Source: Perca fluviatilis (taxonomy: Eukaryota; Chordata; Actinopteri; Perciformes; Percidae). From it: 64,000 nucleotides of DNA. Positions 12,859-48,663 of this stretch are shown here, piece by piece. A program made the position numbers and the translations under genes. Position 1 is the stretch's first letter, and every line of letters begins with the position of its first letter. The notes under the pieces are model-generated. The model worked only from the letters and a program-made list of their open reading frames with translations, was not told the origin of the DNA and ran no database searches. The DNA lies in contig NC_053120.1 of assembly GCF_010015445.1 (NCBI RefSeq), forward strand, positions 6,019,114 through 6,083,113, in the 5' to 3' direction.

Positions 12859-13234
12859 TAGAGGATGGATATCCGAACCGAGCCCTGGTACCCGACGGGC
12901 CGGGCCAGGTTCGGACAGATATTTAGAAATGATGTTCGGGTTCGGGTCGGGCTCGGTCACAGATCAGCGCGTTAAGGCACTGAACATTTTTAAGTTAAAA
13001 AAGCTTATTATGTAGGTGCGCGCCTGTGTTAACGTGCGCTTGATGCTCCGTATGCGCCCATGCGCTCATCTGTTGACATTTCCGGATGCCTTCCTACAGT
13101 TGCTTAATAAAAGCGGGCTTTCAACACAAACAAATGTCCATGTGTCATTAGTATGAGAACAAAAAATTGATTTTAACTGTCTCGGGCTCGGGTCGGGCTC
13201 GGACAGAAAATTGCGGCCCCCGATCCGCACTCTA
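12859..13234. mobile_element. hAT-like MITE (TAGAG ends), 376 bp
   Basis: Begins TAGAGGATGGATATCCGAACC and ends GATCCGCACTCTA. Perfect 8 bp target duplication GTAGGAAT at 12851-12858 and 13235-13242. It interrupts the second unit of the local duplication, so it inserted after that event. Confidence 0.9.
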
Positions 13235-13668
13235 GTAGGAATACATTAGAGGAAGAAAACATGCAGTTATGAAGACAAAGCATACCAAAACTGTTGATGG
13301 AAAAGGAAGAATTAAAAAACAATGGATTCCAAGAGAGGCAAATAAGGACAGCAAAGTTCTACTTGACAATCATCATAAAAAGAAATCAGAGTAATGATGA
13401 AAGATGAAGGCAAGACGAGTAGGAGTTCCTGTTTCATCTTAGCTGCTGAGCTCCTCGTCTCTTTCTCACACACACAAACACACAAAAATCAATATTCCAT
13501 CTACATCTCAGCCATCAGCCTGACAATCAGAATGCTCAATAGGTCAAAAATGACATTTAAAAAGCGGCAAACACACACACACACACACTTTTATACACCG
13601 ATACAAACCAGCAACTTCTGACTGACAGGAATAAATGATCAGGTTTGGAGCTGGTGATGACAGACTCA

Positions 13669-13672
<4 letters not shown>

Positions 13673-13706
<34 letters not shown>
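13673..13706. repeat. (GT)n microsatellite
   Basis: A GT run of about 34 bases. Confidence 0.95.
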
Positions 13707-13708
<2 letters not shown>

Positions 13709-14304
13709 AGTGACACAAATGCCTCATTTGGAGAGAAAAAAAAGCCAGTCTGTGCAGAACACACATACGCAGTAACACGCACAAATGCTATCGCTTTACA
13801 TTCAGTCCATCTTCATTATCCCTGATGAAAATGTTTTCCAGCAGACAGGTTCACACACACACACACACGACAGGCGTCATTAACACACTAGTGAGGTCCC
13901 CGTCGATGAGACACATAAAGGACAGATGCCAAAACCGGCAGCTTTTCCTCCACGCACCCACAGCGGTTTTTAATCAGAATGGACTATTTCCAGTAAAAAC
14001 AATGTGCTAAGATAATTCTAGTTAATTGACCCTTCGCTAAGCCTACTATAGGACTGGCTCTGTCTGAGGGCCGACACTTTCATGGCGGCATTCCATTGAC
14101 TTATGTAAAAACCTTCAAATTTGCATCATTTTCTGTGGATTTTTCGCAAAAAAAGGTTGTTCCTGGGGCACTTCAAAAAAGGCACAGTCTCTTCCCGGAG
14201 AGGTTGAAAGGCAACGTTACTACAACAAAGTCCAACAGGTGAAGAAACTTACTACTTAAACTACTACTTAAAAGAGCTTAAGAAGGAAGTGAGTCTGTAA
14301 ATAG

Positions 14305-14690
14305 TAGTCTAGCATTGCAAGACCTTCCTCCACAGCATCGTGGAGGAAGGTCTGGCTAGTCCACACAGCATTCCGGGATGGGAGAAAAACGTGCTCTGGT
14401 TTATTGGCATTTCTTTAAACCAATCGCCTTGGGCGGCGCTAAGCAGTGGACGGAGCCACGATGCCTCTCTGCAAAATAGCCTCTGGAAGGAACTTGTTTT
14501 GGTGGAAGATGTGTACGTTCATATGTAGTTTTAGTCGTGCAACAGAAAACTCAGATTGGACAGATAGTCTAGCTAGCTGTCCGGATTTACTCTGCAGAGA
14601 TCTGAGGAGCAGTTAACCATAGTCCTCACAATTCCACCGGAGGTTAGAACGCCAACACAAAGAAAGAGGAAGGTAACTATGGAGGATATA
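14305..14690. repeat. Interspersed repeat, also at 59290-59535 in opposite orientation
   Basis: Begins with a hairpin (gaccttcctccac / gtggaggaaggtc) and contains atttctttaaaccaatcgcc, acagatagtctagctagctg and tctgcagagatctgaggagc. All of these recur reverse-complemented at 59290-59535. A non-autonomous DNA element is likely; ends were not resolved. Confidence 0.7.
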
Positions 14691-14699
14691 TGTATTCAT

Positions 14700-15100
14700 A
14701 ATTCAAATTGAAAGTCCAAAGAGAAAACGAAAAGAGATCAAATTAAAAATATTTTACTAAACTAATAGGGATTATAATCATGCCATAATTGAATTAAAAA
14801 AAGAAAAAGGAAACTGAAAAAGCAAAGTTGAAAACATAAAATGATAATTTGAAAATGTTAAGCGACAATGTAAAAAGTCAAATTTAAAACGCAAAGCTTA
14901 AATAGAAATGCTCAAACTGAAATCTCAAATTGAAAGATGACACTGAAAATCGCAATGGAAATAAGAAGAGAAACATCAAATATGAAACTCAAAATGTGAA
15001 ATGGAAAAGCTTAAATGGAAATACTTCAATTAAAATCCCAAATACAATAATAGCAATAAATAGTTTTCTCTCTTGACAATATATCCTCCATTGGTAACGG
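14700..15100. other. A-rich purine-biased stretch, no gene seen
   Basis: A run of imperfect AAATTGAAA/AAATGGAAA-type repeats covers about 350 bases. It looks like a degenerate minisatellite. Nothing coding was recognised. Confidence 0.5.
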
Positions 15101-15759
15101 ATATCTGGGCGAAAAGAGCGTCATACGGCGAAATCTCCGGTGGCACGGGGGCAATCCCGGAACGTCGTGGATATAGACTACATATAACAATTTGTGACAG
15201 ATGTTAATGACCGTTTGGGTCACACTTCGGTTGTTCACTTTGTTTTTGTCATCATGGATTTGTTTACAACCGGTCTGATCATCAGTCTGATCATGTTTCT
15301 GTGTTCGCATTTCTTGACCCCACGGCAGGTTTCATGTCGTCATGCTCCCAGATCAAAGCAGATCCAGATGGAATTATAACTTCTAACCCTTGTGTAGGAG
15401 CCACATATTGTATGTTGTTTATGGTCTCATTTATATTATTTACTGATTATTATATTGTGCACTTATATTGTAGGTGGTGTGTTCATCGCGTGTTCGTGGC
15501 GTGTTCATCGCGGTTTGAGCGGAAGTGATAACATATTTGTTTGCTTCACCTGTTCACCTGGGTTTTTTGGGGCTTTGACACTTTCTGTTGACCGCCGCAC
15601 TAACGCACTTTTTTCGACTCACAAAGTAACTTTACATTTGGTAACTGCAGTGCTGGTTGGATTTTATGTGTGGAGGGATAAATCACTGCAATACAATCTC
15701 GAGTGCGTCACGGTGTTTACGCATCTCTCGGTGTTTAGTCCCTCGCGTCAGCACTTTGT

Positions 15760-15840
15760 TGGACCGCTTACAGCCATGTTGTCTGTCACTAAGGTCTATA
15801 TAAAAGCATCCAAAGAGTACCATGTCATGGGACCTTTAAA
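15760..15840. mobile_element. End of the GGTCCCATG element family
   Basis: The stretch ctatataaaagcatccaaag, then ccatgtcatgggaccttta, matches the right end of the element at 29483-29767 almost exactly. Only this end is clear here. Confidence 0.7.
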
Positions 15841-15899
15841 AAGATTCAAGAATTTAATAGGAACAAGTTTACAGGGTGTACAGTAAAACCTTAGGAGCC

Positions 15900-17160
15900 A
15901 AATCTTCCACAGGTTTTGAAAATCAGAGCTCAGAGGGGCAGGAAGCCACATTTTGTCCTTGGTAGACCGTGGCGGATGCAGAAATCCACCGAGCCCCGAG
16001 GATTTGCATACATTTCCCTCGCTGCATCAGTTTCTCCTCACCGCTGCACAGCCTGGAACTCTCTGGGGAAATCTGCAGGCAGCACAAGGCCACACACACA
16101 CACACGAACAGAAATCTGAGCTAAGAATTAACAATAGCTCCAAGTTTTCCCATGAATAATATGCACTAATAATAAATCCTTCTGTATGAGTTATTGCAAC
16201 AGCGTACAGTACGGTGTGACCTCAAAAAGAACATAAGGAGCAGCACTATGAAACCTCCGTAAAAAAACATCTTTATTAATTTCCATGATAAAAGCTAAAG
16301 GAACTCATACACGTCAAACTGCAGTATGTCCATGAATCATCGTCACATACACGGTGTACCCTTTTAGTATTTCCCAAGTTACCTCACAGCATTACATCAA
16401 ATCAACCGTACTGCTGAGGAGACGGCGATTTGGTTTTACCCAATCAATTCAACAAAGACAAGCACACGTACCACTGAAAACTAAGAATGAAATGAAAGGA
16501 CAAATATGGAGGAAAAAAAAGTTGCTTAAAAGTGGGCAGATTGCACTTCTTCAAACTGAAATTTCCAGGACACAAATGGACATCGATTCAGTCAAGACAC
16601 GGGCTGTAATACTGCCGAATAAGTTGTCCTTCTGACTGACTGCAGATAGGAAATATCTGGTTTTCTGAACACACAAAAATACACATATAAAAAAGAAAGA
16701 AAAAAAACTCAAACCACTCTGCAAATACTGATTGATGCATTGAAACGTGATTCACACACTCAGTTGTTTAGTCGGTACAGTGTTACGTCAGCCGAAAGCC
16801 AGAGTGACGTAGGAGACGATGAAGCGTCTCCTCGCAGAAAAACACTCTGCAATCCCCCCCAATTAGCATATATAAGTGGTATATTACCAATTTATAAATA
16901 TCTATACCACACTAGAATGTAGCTATGAGCAGAAATAAGTGTGTCAGTATGGGTTTGACAATGTCAATAACTGTATATTCTCAATGAAGCATTGGATATC
17001 TCATTTTTAATGGAAGCGAAAATAGCAAATATATCGTGACACTGCAGGTACAGTGTCAGTGGTAAACAAGGTTCAAGACCCTAGGGTGGACGTTTCCCTC
17101 GTTCCACAATCTGAAGAAGAGCGCTCAACTCTTGTGGCTCAAACTGTCGTAGCCTACAAA
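15900..17160. other. Intergenic, no gene recognised
   Basis: No exon, RNA gene or complete element was recognised. A TTTATT (minus-strand AATAAA) lies at about 16272, which could serve a very long pomgnt1 3'UTR, but there is no other support. Confidence 0.4.
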
Positions 17161-17171
17161 CATTTGGGTTA

Positions 17172-17366
17172 CACTTTACTTGAAGGCATCTACATAAGAG
17201 TGACATGACACGGTCATGGACGTGTCATAAACATTATAAACGAGTCATAAACGTTTAGGACATAACACTTCTTTTAGTGTCATTTGGTTTTTGTCATGAC
17301 AAGTTATGGTTAGAGTTAGGGTTCATGTGTCATGTCACTGTTATGGAGATACCTTCAAGTAAAGTG
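17172..17366. mobile_element. TTA-target MITE (Harbinger-like), 195 bp
   Basis: Perfect inverted ends CACTTTACTTGAAGG and CCTTCAAGTAAAGTG, with the 3 bp target TTA on both sides (17169-17171, 17367-17369). The interior includes tcataaacattataaac and gtcatgacaagttatggtta. A second, interrupted copy is at 20080-20688. Confidence 0.85.
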
Positions 17367-17399
17367 TTAAACATTTCTGTAACATTTTAAACAGAATAT

Positions 17400-17773
17400 T
17401 AGCCTGGTTGACACAAGACCCTTCTCAGCTGTAACTGAGAGTGGGTCTGGGGAAGCTTCATTCACAGCCCATTTCCAAAGGGGCGTCACCAACGGACGCC
17501 GCTCAAATGCCTCTGGGTACGATTGGGTAGTCCTTCAACCAATCAGACCAATGTTCCGGGTGACGTAGCAGCGGGTTGCTGGCCGTCATGTTGAACGGAA
17601 ACAAAAAAAAAAAACTGCTCGCCATTGCTGCGCTATCGTCATCGTGTAAAGCGCCTCAACGGTTGTGATTGGTGCCTCGATTTGGAAAAATTGAAAATGG
17701 GCTTGAATGGGCTCTTGGCCAGACAGAGCAAATCTCAAGTTTGCCGGAAGTAAATCAGGGTTTTCCCAGGCTA
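17400..17773. mobile_element. TAGCCTGG-ended MITE, 374 bp
   Basis: Ends TAGCCTGG and CCAGGCTA. The 8 bp CAGAATAT lies at 17392-17399 and again just after the right end. The related copy at 57475-58147 shares cctcaacggttgtgattggt in reverse complement. Confidence 0.82.
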
Positions 17774-18103
17774 CCAGAATATATTATACCACCTTACATT
17801 TTTGACTCTTGTCAAATGTTTCCACTTTTATTTTGTGGTGTGGTTACGTCTGGGTATCGGTGCTGATGCCGGACTTTCACCACTAAACACCAAAACAATA
17901 CTTTTCCAGCTAGCAACTTTAATACAAACATTTCTAAATTTAACCAAGCAGACCAATTACTGTTTTGTGTATGCAGTTTGTGTAGCTGGGAAAGAACTTT
18001 AATTAGAATGAAAATGAACTGATTTTTTAAATTTAATTCAGGAGCCAGCTGATCAAATGTATAGAATACATAATAGGGATGTTTCTTCTCGTTTTGTTTG
18101 CAC

Positions 18104-18641
18104 TTAACCCTTGTGTTGTCCTCGGGTCCAGTTTGACCCGTTTTCTAAGGTTTTTATTGTATCAGAAATATGAGTTTCTTTCATCCAACTTGCCCAAACA
18201 TAACTTGGATGCATATGTGCGTTGTATGGAAGCCATACAACGTTCTTCGCAGGTAACATTAATAATTACTTCCATTGAATTTTGGGTGTTTTATTTAATT
18301 TTATAGCATTTCAAAAACTAATTGTAAAAAGGGTTTTAAAACAGTATACGGACTAAACATATACTAGTATGTGATTGTCTACTCAACATCCTCGGACTTT
18401 AACTATTAGTCAAAATAATTTATAATTTCAGCTTTTTTTTTAACTAAAAAACTAGGTATAATGTCATTTAAATTTGGTTTGTTTGATGAATAAAACAAGT
18501 GTTGAAAAAAGTGACAAGGTTTAAAACTGCATCAAAGGCATACTAAAACGTTGGAAAAAGCACACAAAAAAAATATCCTTTTCAGTTTAGACCCGGAAGG
18601 ACAACAAGTTAATGGTGACGGGAAGACAACAGGAGGGTTAA
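18104..18641. mobile_element. TTAA-flanked MITE (piggyBac- or Kolobok-like), 538 bp
   Basis: Flanked by TTAA, with inverted ends CCCTTGTGTTGTCCTCGGGTC and GGGAAGACAACAGGAGGG. TTAA targets are typical of piggyBac and Kolobok elements. The interior is AT-rich and non-coding. Confidence 0.8.
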
Positions 18642-19510
18642 AGCGCCGCTGTAAGAGCAGGCGTACTGTATGAGGGTTTCTAATAGAAGAGGATGTTGAA
18701 TCGGGGAATATTTTCTCATGTTTCTCTCTTTCAGCCACCATCGAGTTTCCCCTCATGAAAGCTGATCCGAGGCAACTGATCCAAGCAGTCAACAATAGTC
18801 AAAACCCACAGGGCTGTTATCAACTCAATATCTAAAACGCTGAAAAATATGCAAACCCTTTTAATTTTTATCAAAAAAATATATTAGGCATGTATATACA
18901 TTATTATTTCATTATCTGTAAACGTTAGGCTCTTAAAAAAAAAAACATGCACCGATCTTGATAAAAGTGGATTTCTAAAATGATAAAATGCAAACTATGA
19001 AACTCCTTTAGGATTGATAGATGTAAAATAAATAGATAAGTTAAAACATAAGTACAAAATGAACAAAGCACTCAGTTAAAAAACAACAAACGAAAGGAAG
19101 AAAACGGGCTAAATTCTGGCGAGTGTGCCTTTGTGTCATTTGCACCGTAGAATTGATATTCACCAAACCGCGGATCGGCCCACAGTTGTCACGGAAACTG
19201 AAAAAAAAAAAAGCTGTTGACAGTCATATACTGTTTCGGTCGTTCAGTCACGTTCAACCAAAACAGTTTTTTTAGCATCGTCGTTCCTCCTCCAGCTGTT
19301 GGACGGATATTGTAGTGCAGTTTGTAGTGTTAATGCCCCCTTTCATTTCAATATAAGAAAGAAACAAAAATGGGGACTCCATTTCCCAGGTATCCTCTGG
19401 TACACAAGTTCAACACTTAGGAAAAAAGTCAGTTTTGTAGTTGTGGGTCCCCCGGCTGGATGATCAGTGGTTGTTGGTGGAGAGAGAAGAGTTAAGGCCT
19501 GGGCTGGTCG

Positions 19511-19512
<2 letters not shown>

Positions 19513-19546
<34 letters not shown>
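19513..19546. repeat. (GT)n microsatellite abutting the pomgnt1 stop codon
   Basis: A CA repeat in the transcript begins at or within one or two bases of the TAG stop of pomgnt1 (19547-19549). Confidence 0.95.
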
Positions 19547-43537
<23,991 letters not shown>

Positions 43538-44000
43538 CCCGGACACCGACAAGCCGCCGACTCAAGAGGTCCGACCCTCCGCCTGCCCTCCTCCACCTCC
43601 TTCGGCTTGGTCATGCACCGCTCCGCTGCTCCACAACACCACCGAGACACGGCTGGCTGTCACATCGTCATCTGAAAAACACAAATAAAGCACGACACGG
43701 GTCAGAAATAAAGTTAGCGCATCACTAAGTTCAGCTAACGATAGCTAGCTAGCTAGCTAGCAGAGTATTTCTACGCCAGCGAAGTAACTAGCTAGCTAGG
43801 CAACATTATTTCTAGCTCACTGGCTCAGTTAGACACTCTCCGGCTGTCTCCTTTCTGCTGAGATATTAACGTTACTACTCACAGGGTCGTCAGTAAACCG
43901 TGCATTGTTGTTTTATTCTCGTAGCCAGCAGCAGCAAGATCCAGAAAAGTCGCTTGGAACTGATGCTACAGGCACGGGGTCGCAGCGCAAACGACGTCAT
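43538..44000 (-). promoter_or_regulatory. pomgnt1: pomgnt1 5'UTR exon and promoter region
   Basis: On the minus strand a splice acceptor (pyrimidine tract then CAG at 43672-43674) opens the exon that carries the start codon, so 43538-43671 is 5'UTR. A likely non-coding first exon ends at 43883, where CCCT is followed by GTGAGTAG. Just upstream, at about 43991-44000, is a CRE-like TGACGTC core. There is no TATA box, as expected for a housekeeping glycosyltransferase. The transcription start itself cannot be fixed from sequence alone. Confidence 0.55.
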
Positions 44001-44259
44001 TAGATTCTGCTTCCTATTCTTTGGGGTTTTATTGCGGTTGGCAAACCAGCTTACAAGTGCATTACCGCCACCTGCTGGACTGGAGTGTGGAGCAGTACAT
44101 ATGCATGATTTACCAATGTAATACTACTGTATCCTTCATCAATTAGTCTTGATATTAACTCCGTTTTTTTCTCATCACACCTGTTGCAATCCATAACAGC
44201 CATTAGTAAATGCTTGGCAGTTCCTGGTTTATTACAGTGTGTGCATAGTCCAGTGGGGT

Positions 44260-44371
<112 letters not shown>

Positions 44372-44850
44372 TGTATTGATCCCAAAAAAAGGGAAATAAC
44401 GGTGTTGCAGCAGCAAATTATCAGACACAGAGCACACATACAGAGTATACATTAAATAATAGGAAACAATATACATGAAATAATAATTGAATACTACACA
44501 AGCAATATTTAAAATATATACAATTTGGAAATAAAATGTACAACTGTTTCAATAGATATAGATCAACTTAATGTGCAAGTTGGGGAGCAAAAATGTACAA
44601 CTGTTTCACTAGTAATGACAGGATGTAGATACACCTATTGTGCAAGGTTGTGCAAGGTGCATTCAGTGCAGTTGTGATGTATATGAGTCTTATGTCACAC
44701 TCAGTGATGAAGTGTTAAAAAGTTGAATTGCATGTGGTAGGAATGATTTCCTGTGGCGGTCCGTGCGACATCGAAGCTGTCGGAGCCTCTTAGAGAAGAT
44801 GCTCCTCTGTTGGGTGCTTGCCTGTTCTATTTATAGAGACAATAAAGAAT
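44372..44850 (-). mobile_element. Non-LTR retrotransposon 3' end
   Basis: Reads leftwards into the GATA/TATC tail, with gaatgatttcctgtggcggt and gaagctgtcggagcctctta, both typical of a common fish LINE 3' region with a TATC-type tail. A diverged relative may be at 49120-49260. No reverse-transcriptase frame. Confidence 0.6.
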
Positions 44851-45417
44851 AAACCAATCACTTTATAAAGTGATTGGTTTATTCTTATATTACTTATTCT
44901 CAGAATGGTATTGACCGATCTCTTCCCTTCCACCAACGCCTAGGCCTATATGTTTTTGAATAGTTAGGCTACTGTAGAAATATTTTATTAACAAAATGTG
45001 TGTATGCAGGGCTCTCAAGTTTTGAACAGAGTTCAGAGTGGGATTTTGGCAGCAGGCGTTTGGGTGGGGACGGGGGTCTGATCTGATAAATGACACATAA
45101 ATTTGTACAAATAAAAAAATGTTTATTTAATTCAGCATTTCTTTGTGTGTGTATGTGTGTGTATGTGTGTGTGTGTGCAATAATCAATACTATGCATTGT
45201 CTGGATAAAATATAATGAAATAGCCTAGGCCAAAGGTTTTCACAATGGGGGCCGAGAGGTTGTGCGGTAAAAATAAAAGGAAAGAAAAAAATAAAAATAT
45301 TCCAAAATATTATGGGTATTGTTATAAAAGTACTATGGGTAGGCCTATTATAAAATGGGGATCTTTATAAAAATATAAAACTGTCAGAGTAGCCCTTCAG
45401 CTGATTCAACATGTAGC

Positions 45418-45454
<37 letters not shown>
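45418..45454. repeat. (AAT)n microsatellite
   Basis: About twelve AAT units. Confidence 0.95.
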
Positions 45455-45494
45455 GGCGCAAAAGCTACCCAGTGTTTCCTCTATTTCACTCAAT

Positions 45495-46662
45495 CTAAAG
45501 GCCGTTTTACAGTTGTGCGGAGGCTCCACGCAGAGCTCTCGCCGTAGCCTTAAAAGTGGCCTGATGTTTATACTTGTGCGCTGGTGTGTGCGTCGAGCGA
45601 GCCGCATGTGTGTGGGGAGTGTGTGGTAGAGAGAAGTGAGAGAGTGCCGGCGATTAACTTCGGAGGGAGTACAGACTCTAGAGTCACAGTGAGAGAAACA
45701 AAGTGTCTCCCCTGTTCTTTCTGACCACGGTGGGAAATGTGTAGCAGGAAGAGTTATGGTGTGTTCTTTTTGTCTTGTAATCGCGACTAGTAGCTCGAGC
45801 GTGACGTCACATCCGTGTCGAAAAACGAATAACCGCGGGTTGTTGCATTCTTTTTGTCACACAATACTACGAGTAGGAGAAAAGATGGAATTTTGTAACA
45901 TTTTTAGTAACATTTAGGTTTCTATTCACCCAGTTATTGACATATTACAAACATATATTTCACAGTTTAATACATGAAAATTACGTTTTGATTAACGTTA
46001 ACGTTAGGCTACTGCTCTGCTTTCTGCTCAAGACTCGGCTTAAAGCCATTGTTGTCATATAGCAACCGAGCGTCTCTAGCCAATTTCAGCTGCACAAGCT
46101 ACAAAATAACTAATTAGGCGGTATTTAACTCCTAATAAGACTGTATGCCTATAGGTAGCAGTATACAGCGCTATGTGTACGACTTCTTCATTTGGTTACA
46201 ACAAAGACAAAAGTGCTTAAAATTGTAGATAACCACAATGTTTACTACGTGTGATGCACGACGTAGCCATCTTTGAAAGTGAGCTCGGGGTCCTCTGAGT
46301 TCAGACGACTTGACGAGTCGTAAATACAACCTCGGGGGCGCTCTATTTGCAACTTCCGGGTCGTAACTCCGGAAAACAACTCGTAAAACGACTTTGGTGG
46401 ACAAAAAGAACGCACCATTAACCCTCTCCTTGATTTCATGTTGTTTTATGGAGAAGGAGAACCAGGAAATGAGCCAGGGGAAATGCAAGGCAACGCCACC
46501 AAGCCACGGCCGAGCTACGTGCGTCGCCGCGACGTGTAGTTACATTTTTCGAGAGGTGCACGTCAGGCTACAGGGTAGGGTCCGGCGTAGAAGCAGAGGG
46601 GTCTGCGTCTACACCGGACCCTGCACCGTCGATTCGACGCACAACTATAAAAAGGCCTTTAG
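45495..46662. mobile_element. TIR element with CTAAAGGCC ends, about 1.17 kb, interrupted
   Basis: Ends CTAAAGGCCGTTTTACAGT and CTATAAAAAGGCCTTTAG are inverted repeats. Inside are GC-rich cytosine/guanine blocks such as tgcgtcgagcgagccg and cgtctacaccggaccctgc. It is split by the TTA-target element at 45757. A related end (aaaaaggcctttag) occurs at 48356-48369. Confidence 0.7.
45757..46417. mobile_element. TTA-target (Harbinger-like) MITE nested in 45495-46662, 661 bp
   Basis: Inverted ends TGGTGTGTTCTTTTTGTC and GACAAAAAGAACGCACCA, flanked by TTA on both sides (45754-45756, 46418-46420). Confidence 0.85.
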
Positions 46663-46699
46663 ACAAAGTCAGAAACAGCGACGAAAGCCGCAACTTGAA

Positions 46700-48370
46700 A
46701 TCGGCACTCACTCATCTGGTGCTGGGCAGGGCCTTCTGAACTCTATGGGGAACTCACTTGATTCCTGTACCTGTTCCACTGTTTAAAAAATAGCAGCGCA
46801 ACTTGGTGGGCGTTAGGGTAATTTCTCTGCGTGAGAAATACAAGTTGTGGCGTGTGAGCGTGTGAACGGGTCGAAATGCGTGTCTCACGCCCAATACGTG
46901 AGACTTGAGAGTTGTACGTGCTCGTTGCAAAAGAGCTGTGTGAATCGTCATGAGGAAGTGGTTAAAAGTACTCTGGGTGACCTCTGATGCACAGAAGGTT
47001 AAGCTTAAGTCATAAAAATAGTCTAGGCCTTATATGGCATGAAAGTGCAATATTTAAAGGTTACGAGAACAGAAGAGGAAGTTGCACCACACAGGCCCCG
47101 ATCTTGACATGCTTTTGTGAAAATAACAGTTTCTGCGTAGAAACAAGAAGACAAGTCCCAGTATTTCTGCTAAGTTTTGCGTGCCTTAATGGTAGTTTTA
47201 AACTTGGCTTTACCTACTTGTATGCCAACTAACTGTCGTTATAATGATTTTTCAGCCAATATGTCTACCTTCTTATTTCCTTCTACCCCATGGACGTGTA
47301 GTGAACGCAACTTAGTAGTCCAGCAAAACTCCTCCCTTAGCTCCTCCCTCTGCCCAGGTGCAGTATAAAAGCCCTCAGCTGGCTCAGTTTAACCTTTTGT
47401 TGGTCCCTGGTGGTGGTTGCCTGCTGGAGGTGGTGAGTAGGGTCCCCATTTTTAGTCTTTCTTGGTGATTTAAAGTTGTCCCCCCCCCCAACTAACATGT
47501 TGTGTTTTAGGTTCACCTGTTGCTGTTCTGCTTTACTTTGTTTTTGTTAGGTTTGCCTTTTCTTTTCTTTAGTTTATTTATTAAATTTGTTTACTTTGAA
47601 TATATTTCTGTTATTTCGCTTGAGTATATGTTCTAAGATTGTTTAGTTACTAATGGGGTTGTTGATTTTTGTTAATTTTTGATTCTTTGTTTCAGGAGTG
47701 TCTTTCTTTTGTTTCCTTGGCGTTGTCGGTCCCTAAGTTTCCTCCGTTTAGTTGTCTTTAGTTTCCCCTCCCAGTATTTATATATTTAAAATATTCCACT
47801 CCTCGCCACAGATGGCGAGGAGTTGGGTACATCCCATAGCCCTTGAATTGCATCCCCGACTCCTCCACTTGCCTCCCTTCCTTGCGTCTCAGGCGTCCAG
47901 TATACTCGCTGCAGCCGACCTGTCACACGCAAATGTGACGTCATGGGAGCACTGTAACTATTTATACTTGTGCGTGGTGGTCGTGCCACTAGTTGCAGTC
48001 TTCTCCTGAACAGAGGTGTCGCTAATGAAGAAAGGCTACCGACAACAACGGCAGAAACCGGCAGCAGCGTTGACGTCAATGTTTCGATTTGATTCGATGA
48101 CGTACTTGGTGGGATCAAACCTTTCATTCACCATAAAAGAACTCATCTTAACCCTGTAAGTTTACAAGAGAGACTTGCAGTCACTCTGAGAGTCCTGGCA
48201 TCACGTTGTTCTCGAACTTGTCCATGCTTCTTGTTTCCGCTTTGTAGTGCACCGCTGAAACCTCTGGTCGCACCCTCAAAATCCTGGCGCGCCAGCGAGG
48301 TCTACGTCGTTTTGACATAACATTGGTGCGCGACAGGTCGGCTACGGCGACTGTAAAAAGGCCTTTAGTC
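46700..48370. other. Intergenic between pomgnt1 and IFIT, no gene recognised
   Basis: A TATA-like cagtataaaagccc at about 47361 is followed by T-rich sequence without a recognisable exon. Around 47810-48370 is a second member of the GGCCTTTAG-ended family, with gcagccgacctgtcacacgc on the left and its partial complement gcgcgacaggtcggctacgg on the right. Confidence 0.45.
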
Positions 48371-48663
48371 CCTAGACTAAAAAAATCAAAAATCTAGAGA
48401 TACTTGATGATCCGAGCTCCATGCAGATCTGTTGAGTCATGGCCTGTTGGGCTTCTTGTCTCTGACAGACGGGGCCGAAGGTTGCTATTACTGGGGAAAA
48501 AAAGTCAGCGGAGTCCAAAACCAGTGCTCAACATTGCATTTACGGAGCCATAGAAGTTAAACATTAGTGATTTATGGTGCCGCTCCCACAGCAGCATCGT
48601 ACATAGTGTGAAGAGCAGAAACCAGGAACTCATATTCAGCAAACTACAGGTAACAGTGGGATG

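Larger units (their letters stand above)
10099..13605 (+). repeat. Local tandem duplication (two units of about 1.4-1.7 kb)
   Basis: Unit 1 is about 10099-11508 and unit 2 about 11899-13605. Bases 10099-10560 match 11899-12362 nearly throughout, apart from small indels such as ccagggggcgga present only in unit 1. Bases 11371-11508 match 13485-13605. The offset is about 1800 at the left and 2110 at the right, because unit 2 carries the 376 bp hAT-like insertion at 12859. No coding exon was recognised. Confidence 0.85.
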
